Shown: piece after piece, positions 61,001 to 64,000 of the stretch
Numbering within the stretch: position 1 is the first letter of the stretch
How the letters are laid out: each line of letters starts with the position of its first letter
NCBI GenBank assembly: GCA_021442155.1
Contig: CM038217.1
Location: forward strand, 146,693,143 to 146,757,142
Reading direction: 5' to 3'
Origin: Cymbidium sinense
Taxonomy: Eukaryota > Streptophyta > Magnoliopsida > Asparagales > Orchidaceae
DNA length: 64,000 nt
Made by a program: the position numbers and the translations under genes
The notes under the pieces: generated by a model
Database searches by the model: none
Told to the model about the DNA's origin: nothing
Seen by the model: only the letters and a program-made list of their open reading frames with translations

Positions 61001-62972
61001 ATCTTAATCGAGTATGTCATTGTTCCTCCAACCATCCACTTTAAGTTAAAGATAATGAATTTCATAAATTATAAAATTCCACATGCTGCTACTATATGCT
61101 AAGCAATAAGCGATCTAATGATTAGCCTTAATCGAAAGTTCTCTATTAACATTTGGAGAGGAAATTAATTATAAGTGTTTGCACCTATAAGAAACCTGGA
61201 ACTAGATCTAAAGTCCTCACAAAATGAGGGTGAAATCTTTGGGTAGTATCTTATCTACTGTTTCATCTGCCTTTTAAAAATTTAACTAACATTAATCTAA
61301 ATTCTCTTCATCGAGAGGTCGGTGTCGAATTTTCAGAACCCACAGTTATTAATAAGTATATCAAATAACCCTCATAACAAGAATTTTCTAAGGAGAATCT
61401 TCTCAATCATAATCAAACCAAATGTAAAGCTAAATGAATTATTCATTAAAGAAAAAAAATTCAAAGTGAAGATCTATGCGTGTTATATATTCCATCACTT
61501 GATCTGACAACTAACATCCCAACCAAGAATTGGTGTGAATCCTATTAAAGGGATTAATTGATAATTTTGGTTAATTAGATGTTTACCAATTAGCTTGATG
61601 GGGAGTGTTGAATGTTACAGACACCTGCCCCATTCCCCTCTTCTTATTATGACATAGTAGCACACTGGTGTCCTTGCTATGACAATAAATGTGAGCTCAT
61701 ACTAGAAATTTCTCAATAAGGAATGGTAGCTCATAAATTGTTAAGGTGTAGGATTCAATGCCTGCTTTCTTAGAAGGCTTCACAAATTGTTCAAGCAAAC
61801 ATTGCAATTTTTATTTAGTAATTTTAAAATTTTTAAAAAAAATTGTTGTAATATGTAACTTTTCTTTCTTATTAGGATTTGTTTGGCTTCCATTTTTTGT
61901 CATTATAACCTCTATATAAGTGATCAAATTTCAGCCAAAAAGGGGCATGGAGTATTTCACTTTTCTTTCTCTCTATTTTACTTATACTTGTTTTCTTCAG
62001 TACAATTATTTATTGATTATTCATGAGTGCTTACTTAGCTTTAAATTAGCCAATCAAGGTAAGGATGGGGTGTGGAATATGATGGGTACTTTCAGAAGCA
62101 AAGATGAAATAATCAGAAGTAACATCCAATGGAACCATATATATATATAAACATTGATAATCATTAGCAATGATATCTGATGTTCTTCGAGTAATAAAGA
62201 CGAGTAAGCATACAAATTATATTATTAGTATCCTCAACTTCACTGTCTTCCATGTCAAAATGGCAGAAGGATAATACAAAGCATGAACATTAATTCGGGA
62301 TAGATGAAACATGACATGGCACAGACACTAAATATGACCGTTCTTGGTACAGGAAAGGTCCATGAGGCGACTAAGAATTGTCAGCATTTTTCTTTTAAAA
62401 AATAAAGAAATAAGACATGTTAAATGATTTTATCTGACATGACATCCTAGATTTAAAAGTTTCCAATGGTCTAGCATATGATTTGACACAACCAACAGTT
62501 TACTAGAAGCCTTCATGCCTCATAGGTAAAAAGTATCACTGTGACAACAGTTCAAAGAAAGCTATAAGAACTAACAAGGAGAAAAGTAGTACTCATGAAA
62601 TCTAACACAACAAAAGACCCATTGAATTTCTTTCAGAATTAAATCACAATGCATTATGAATTCAGAGTTTGTTGGCATTAGCACAGTTTCAGAATTTATT
62701 TTCGTGTGCTTGAAAATACTTTAGATATCACAGCTTTAATAGGGAATGAGCTCATTCCTTTGTCACATATCCGAAAAATAGAACGTAATAAAAAACTGCT
62801 GCAACATGCTTTACCATGATGAGGAAGTAGGCCTCCATGACAAAACACCCAGTCATCCACTTTCAGTATGACAGCATGGCGTGCCAATTCACAAGATAAC
62901 AGACCACCTGGCCTCAGAAGTGACGATCTAGCAACAATACCCTTCTGACTCTGCCCTAATATTTCCATAAAT
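44502..62972 (-). CDS. SLP1: Shewanella-like protein phosphatase (SLP1-like), 3' five exons, partial
   Basis: A calcineurin-type metallophosphatase of the plant Shewanella-like group; the closest pattern I know is the chloroplast-targeted SLP1. Exons in transcript order: 62972-62815 ([21 protein letters not shown]), 45548-45376 ([18 protein letters not shown]), 45250-45162 ([12 protein letters not shown], the GHT metal/phosphate motif), 45054-44985 ([18 protein letters not shown]) and 44585-44502 (VLEI...MGYL then TGA). All junctions have GT-AG and phases join correctly, giving about 190 residues. The N-terminal GDxHG, GDxxDR and GNHE motifs must lie in exons right of 64000; I found none in 62973-64000. 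The intron 45549-62814 is about 17.3 kb and full of transposons. The reading frame itself shows no damage. Confidence 0.85.
45846..47482. mobile_element. hAT-type element in the SLP1-like intron (1.6 kb, non-coding)
   Basis: The ends are inverted repeats: left CAAGGTTGTGAAAACAGGAC, right (reverse complement) CAATGTTGTGAAAACCGAAC. They are flanked by CTATTGAT (45838-45845) and CTGTTGAC (47483-47490), an 8-bp target duplication with two mismatches. GGACCGG and GGTTCAACGG words are frequent near the right end. The interior is AT-rich without coding capacity and contains a second hAT at 46519-47067. Confidence 0.75.
46519..47067. mobile_element. Nested non-autonomous hAT element (549 bp)
   Basis: Left end TAGGAGTGTGCATTTGGTTT and right end (reverse complement) TAGGGGTGTGCATTATTTGG are flanked by a perfect 8-bp target duplication GTTGTACT (46511-46518 and 47068-47075). 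Subterminal DNA repeats AACCAAA/CCGAAC words. It lies inside the larger hAT at 45846-47482, so it inserted later. No transposase. Confidence 0.92.
47648..47775 (+). repeat. Tandem duplication of a ~64-bp unit
   Basis: ACATGCTTTAGTGCC(A/G)TCAC to CAGAAAGCTTAAAA occurs twice in direct succession (47648-47712 and 47713-47775) with only a few changes. A local, fairly recent tandem duplication in the SLP1-like intron. Confidence 0.9.
47776..48590. other. Intron stretch left of the Copia element
   Basis: AT-rich sequence with repeated TAATTAGTTGAC/CTAATTAC words at 48080-48330. They may be remnants of a small inverted-repeat element, but I could not define ends. No gene seen. Confidence 0.4.
48597..49008 (+). 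repeat. Copia 5' LTR
   Basis: It begins TG and ends CA. A CTCTATATAAG promoter-like motif (near 48926-48936) is shared with the 3' LTR, followed by a C/T-rich tail. It resembles 61616-62004 with many differences, so the insertion is old. Confidence 0.62.
49009..49020 (+). other. Primer-binding site of the Copia element
   Basis: TGTTATCAGAGC directly follows the LTR end. It differs by one base from TGGTATCAGAGC, complementary to the initiator Met tRNA in plant Copia elements. Confidence 0.65.
49038..49359 (+). pseudogene. Copia gag/integrase remnants left of the LINE insertion
   Basis: After an ATGGCTGAC gag-like start there is a short decayed stretch, then an integrase C-terminal piece reading [11 protein letters not shown] in one frame. 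Most of gag, protease and integrase is deleted. The integrase motif is cut by the LINE at 49380 and resumes at 51229. Confidence 0.55.
49380..51208 (+). mobile_element. RTE-type LINE, 5' truncated, with 20-bp target duplication
   Basis: The 1.83-kb insertion is bounded by TATAAAAGGAAAATATTTGT (49360-49379) and TATAAAAAGAAAATATTTGT (51209-51228), one mismatch. It ends in CACTTAGTGGGATAAAGGC followed by a TTG repeat, the RTE 3' signature. The endonuclease half is absent. Its target is the Copia integrase sequence, so it inserted after the Copia element. Most of its reverse transcriptase is still open. Confidence 0.92.
50060..50869 (+). CDS. RTE LINE reverse transcriptase domain, open 269-codon frame
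   Basis: Non-LTR reverse transcriptase core: [11 protein letters not shown] (residues 31-41, with the first catalytic Asp), [19 protein letters not shown] (90-108) and the catalytic FADD box (122-125, [10 protein letters not shown]), then thumb and C-terminal motifs ending AEMRMLR. The stop at 50867-50869 is TGA where the sister LINE has TGG, so the C-terminus ([10 protein letters not shown]... region to about 51110) is cut off. Homology also extends upstream of 50060 (QFGFMPG... and back to 49380) but with frame breaks. It would not make a complete element protein. Confidence 0.75.
   Translation: MPGRSTMDTIYLLRGLMEKYRESKEDLHMIFIDLEKSYDKVSKNVLWRVLERKGVNIGYIQVIKNMYTRVVTYVQTQRGSTKYFPISIGLHQGSALSPYLFALIMDVLTRHLQKDVPWCMLFADDILLVDKTREGVQEKLKLWRSTLESKGFRLSRSKTEYTEYNFSCRSYSGSVVTLGEQIIKKSDRFRYLGSNDGEIDGDVISRIQVGWLKWRNASGLLCDRKILLKLKEKFYKMVVRPVMIYGAECWPIKEKHESKLSVAEMRMLR
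51229..52450 (+). pseudogene. Copia integrase end, reverse transcriptase and early RNase H, decayed
   Basis: The segment opens with [13 protein letters not shown], the continuation of the integrase motif broken by the LINE. Further on are [15 protein letters not shown] (about 51738-51785), [12 protein letters not shown] (about 51928-51965), [14 protein letters not shown] then YINNII in place of the catalytic YVDDII (about 52175-52200), and [16 protein letters not shown] (about 52338-52385). These are Copia polyprotein landmarks in order. Frames and stops are badly disrupted and both catalytic aspartates of the DD box are Asn, so it is dead. Confidence 0.8.
52450..53790. other. AT-rich stretch between Copia remnants and SINE
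   Basis: A block at 52480-52930 has higher complexity and loosely repeated words (AAATGAATTAT, ATGAACTACTC, CATTCGTAAAATG), possibly another transposon fragment that I cannot name. From 53000 to 53780 it is very AT-rich and ends in a run of about 23 A (53764-53786), which may be the tail of a separate retroposed sequence. Confidence 0.4.
53814..53930 (+). mobile_element. tRNA-like SINE with A tail
   Basis: A compact GC-rich body of about 100 bp in AT-rich DNA, ending in about 15 A. Flanks begin with AGAAATCT on both sides (53799-53806 and 53931-53938) and continue similarly (GCAACAC and ACACCTC), consistent with a target duplication. GGGGCCCGTTGG resembles a Pol III A box and GACTCGCATTCAAGCG may be a B box, both imperfect. 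An internal palindrome GTTGGGAGC/GCTCCCAAC sits between them. The SINE call is inferred from layout; I do not recognise the family. Confidence 0.6.
54210..54295. repeat. Long (TA)n tract
   Basis: About 85 bases of nearly pure TA with one ATTA interruption; it can form cruciforms. Confidence 0.95.
54570..57364 (+). mobile_element. RTE-type LINE, near full length, decayed
   Basis: It opens with an endonuclease-like segment ([20 protein letters not shown], then [11 protein letters not shown]) at about 54590-54690 and continues through a linker to a reverse transcriptase homologous to the one at 50060 (QFGFMLGKS at about 56215; FADDILLVD at about 56586-56612). It ends with TAGTGGGATAAAGGC and a longer TTG repeat. 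Frames break many times and several in-frame stops occur, so it is older or more decayed than the LINE at 49380. I could not identify its target duplication. Confidence 0.85.
57365..57940. other. GC-richer unidentified stretch
   Basis: Between about 57440 and 57900 the sequence is C/T-rich with balanced GC, and it is open on both strands (57514-57855 plus, 57803-57447 minus). The peptides are Pro/Ser/Leu-rich on plus and Gly/Arg/Val-rich on minus, with no motif that I recognise. It could be the 5' leader of a captured or retroposed gene. Confidence 0.3.
57942..58008. repeat. Compound (CT)n(AT)n microsatellite
   Basis: About 19 CT units followed by about 14 AT units. Confidence 0.95.
58010..59640. 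other. AT-rich region with degenerate ~60-80 bp repeats
   Basis: No gene is recognised; the open frame 58578-58847 has no known motif. A minus-strand TATA-like TCTATAAATAGAGG occurs near 58620-58633, as in LTR promoters. From about 58780 to 59420 the words GAAATATG(C/T)..AAG..GCT and (A/G)TGCATGTAAGC recur every 60-80 bases, suggesting a decayed tandem array. Confidence 0.4.
59640..60420 (+). repeat. Four diverged tandem units of roughly 200-250 bp
   Basis: Each unit starts near a (TTATAGA/TTTAGA)CCTGA or CCAAATCC word, then has a GGAGTTGA(C/T) or GCTGACA word, a TGATTGTGTTGATTG-like middle and an ATTAAAATTTTCAAA(G/A)TA(T/C)T end followed by CATCCTAAATT-like text. Approximate unit starts are 59640, 59885, 60080 and 60270. 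Divergence is high, so the array is old. No gene lies within. Confidence 0.55.
60420..61606. other. Unidentified interior DNA before the Copia 3' LTR
   Basis: Mixed-composition sequence without open frames over about 60 codons and without recognised transposon motifs. It may include decayed Copia RNase H and 3' untranslated sequence or another inserted element. Confidence 0.35.
61616..62004 (+). repeat. Copia 3' LTR with preceding polypurine tract
   Basis: GATGGGGAG (61607-61615) followed at once by TGTTGAATGTTACAG is the classic junction of a Copia polypurine tract and 3' LTR. The segment shares CCTCTATATAAG and a C/T-rich end with 48597-49008, and ends in TACA. Confidence 0.65.
62010..62814 (-). 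other. 5' part of the large SLP1-like intron
   Basis: Intron sequence between the donor at 62814 and the Copia element. No open frame or transposon end recognised. Confidence 0.5.
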
Positions 62973-64000
62973 CTGTCAGTATTACGAGAAACGCTATACT
63001 ATTCTAAGTATTACCACATAGATCCCAAGTGTTATACTAAAAAATTACCAACGATAAAAGGCTATTTAAAAGATATTTTATTTGAGGAAAGCATTAATCG
63101 TTTGCTTGATTAGTGAGAGATAATTATTTGTTTTATTTTTTAATTTGAAAAATCCTTGATAAAAATGATAAATTGATAATATTGTTTTCTCCTAAATAAT
63201 AATTATAATGTAATCATTTAGAGCACCATTTCTCCACACAATAGATAAAGGAAAAATATTTTATCAAGAAAAGAAATATGACTCTTTACCGAATTACTCT
63301 TCTGCATATGCATTGCCAGCCAAGGGCTAGAACTCCTTAAAAAGAAGTGTTTCCACATATGCATGGAAGAATGATCCTAATAGTTACAAAATTCATCTAT
63401 ATTATGTCTTGACTGATATGCTATTGTAGGAGGTCAAAACCAATTTTTGACAGAACATTACTGAATTAATAAATTTAAGAAAATAGATCAATCTCACAAA
63501 ACTTATTTCTGATTCGTACCCAAATGTAAAAAGAACTTTAGACAGATAGTGTTTTTTCTTTATATAAAAAAAATTCAACCATATCGTAATTTTCCCACAA
63601 GCCAAATTACAAGACCTTGACCCCAAAGCTCCTTCTCCACAGCTAAAAGAACGAGCGTGCTGTGGCAATTCAAAGGATGGAGGGAAGATTGAGGATCTTC
63701 ACCGATCACATTGGCATTGGATATAAAGAGGAGTGGCATGTTCAGAAAAATTCTTAAATTTCATCTTCTTTGAAAGGCACAAGAAATGCAAGAAAGTGAA
63801 GATGAAATAAGAATGGATGTTTGCGTAATCTCGATTCATGTTTCAAACCAAACCTGGTGCCATTCTTCCTTTTGTCATGTCACGTTGGAAGATTTCCGAC
63901 ACAGTTAAACTTTAGGATTTTCTTTTGGGTTCTTGATCATGTTGACAATCCTTCATGCTAACCTAGCCAATGCTTTTCGTGCTTAGAATTTATTCATCTA
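62973..64000 (-). other. Upstream intron of the SLP1-like gene
   Basis: This lies 5' of the first visible SLP1-like exon on the minus strand. I looked for the upstream phosphatase motifs (GNHE, GDxxDR) and found none, so the next exon should lie beyond 64000. The open frame 63668-63402 has no recognised motif. Confidence 0.5.

Larger units (their letters stand above)
48597..62004 (+). mobile_element. Decayed Copia (Ty1) retrotransposon with nested insertions
   Basis: The 5' LTR (48597-49008) is followed by a primer-binding-like TGTTATCAGAGC (plant Copia PBS type TGGTATCAGAGC). Integrase and reverse transcriptase remnants follow, and a purine tract precedes the 3' LTR (61616-62004). The flanks ATTAG (48592-48596) and ATTAT (62005-62009) match at 4 of 5 bases, as expected for an old 5-bp target duplication. 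The 13.4 kb length is far over the family norm because an RTE LINE, a second RTE LINE, a SINE and unidentified DNA lie inside. It lies antisense to the SLP1-like gene within its intron. The pairing of the two LTRs as one element is an inference. Confidence 0.6.

Noticed and set aside
1..64000. tRNA or rRNA genes
   Set aside because: No full cloverleaf or rRNA segment was recognised; the only tRNA-like stretch is the imperfect box-like part of the SINE at 53814.

Overview
This is nuclear DNA from a flowering plant. It has spliced genes with GT-AG introns, very AT-rich intergenic DNA, long TA and GA microsatellites, and plant-type transposons (hAT, Tourist-like MITE, Copia and Gypsy LTR elements, RTE-type LINEs, a tRNA-like SINE). 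I cannot place the species more exactly.

Layout. Bases 1-1577 look like the end of an LTR retroelement: a GC-rich stretch, then an LTR-like segment with a TATA box. Bases 1579-17575 (copy A) and 25429-41363 (copy B) are two direct copies of one ~16 kb segment. Each copy carries, in order: a ~5.4 kb hAT element with a decayed BED zinc finger and hydrophobic open frames of unknown origin; a cytochrome P450 N-terminal fragment; a Gypsy protease fragment; a Tourist-like MITE; a ~410 bp hAT derivative; a reversed RTE LINE 3' end; and exon 1 of a TRICHOME BIREFRINGENCE-LIKE (TBL) xylan acetyltransferase gene. The 7.85 kb between the copies (17576-25428) holds a degraded Ac/RICESLEEPER-type hAT transposase on the minus strand.

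Genes. Only copy B continues into TBL exons 2-5, so 40413-43417 is the full-length TBL gene. As given it has frame disruptions in exon 1 (bracketing the membrane anchor) and exon 4. Copy A keeps an in-frame exon 1 but nothing downstream. Convergent with TBL is a minus-strand Shewanella-like protein phosphatase (SLP1-like): five 3' exons at 44502-62972, with further 5' exons beyond the right edge. One of its introns is about 17.3 kb. It holds a hAT element with another hAT nested inside it, and a decayed Copia element (48597-62004) that itself contains an RTE LINE with a 20-bp target duplication, a second RTE LINE and a SINE.

The most informative observations are the tandem-duplication junction that cuts TBL after exon 1, the datable nesting of transposons inside the SLP1-like intron, and copy-to-copy differences concentrated in transposon-derived parts, which look partly like assembly or consensus error.
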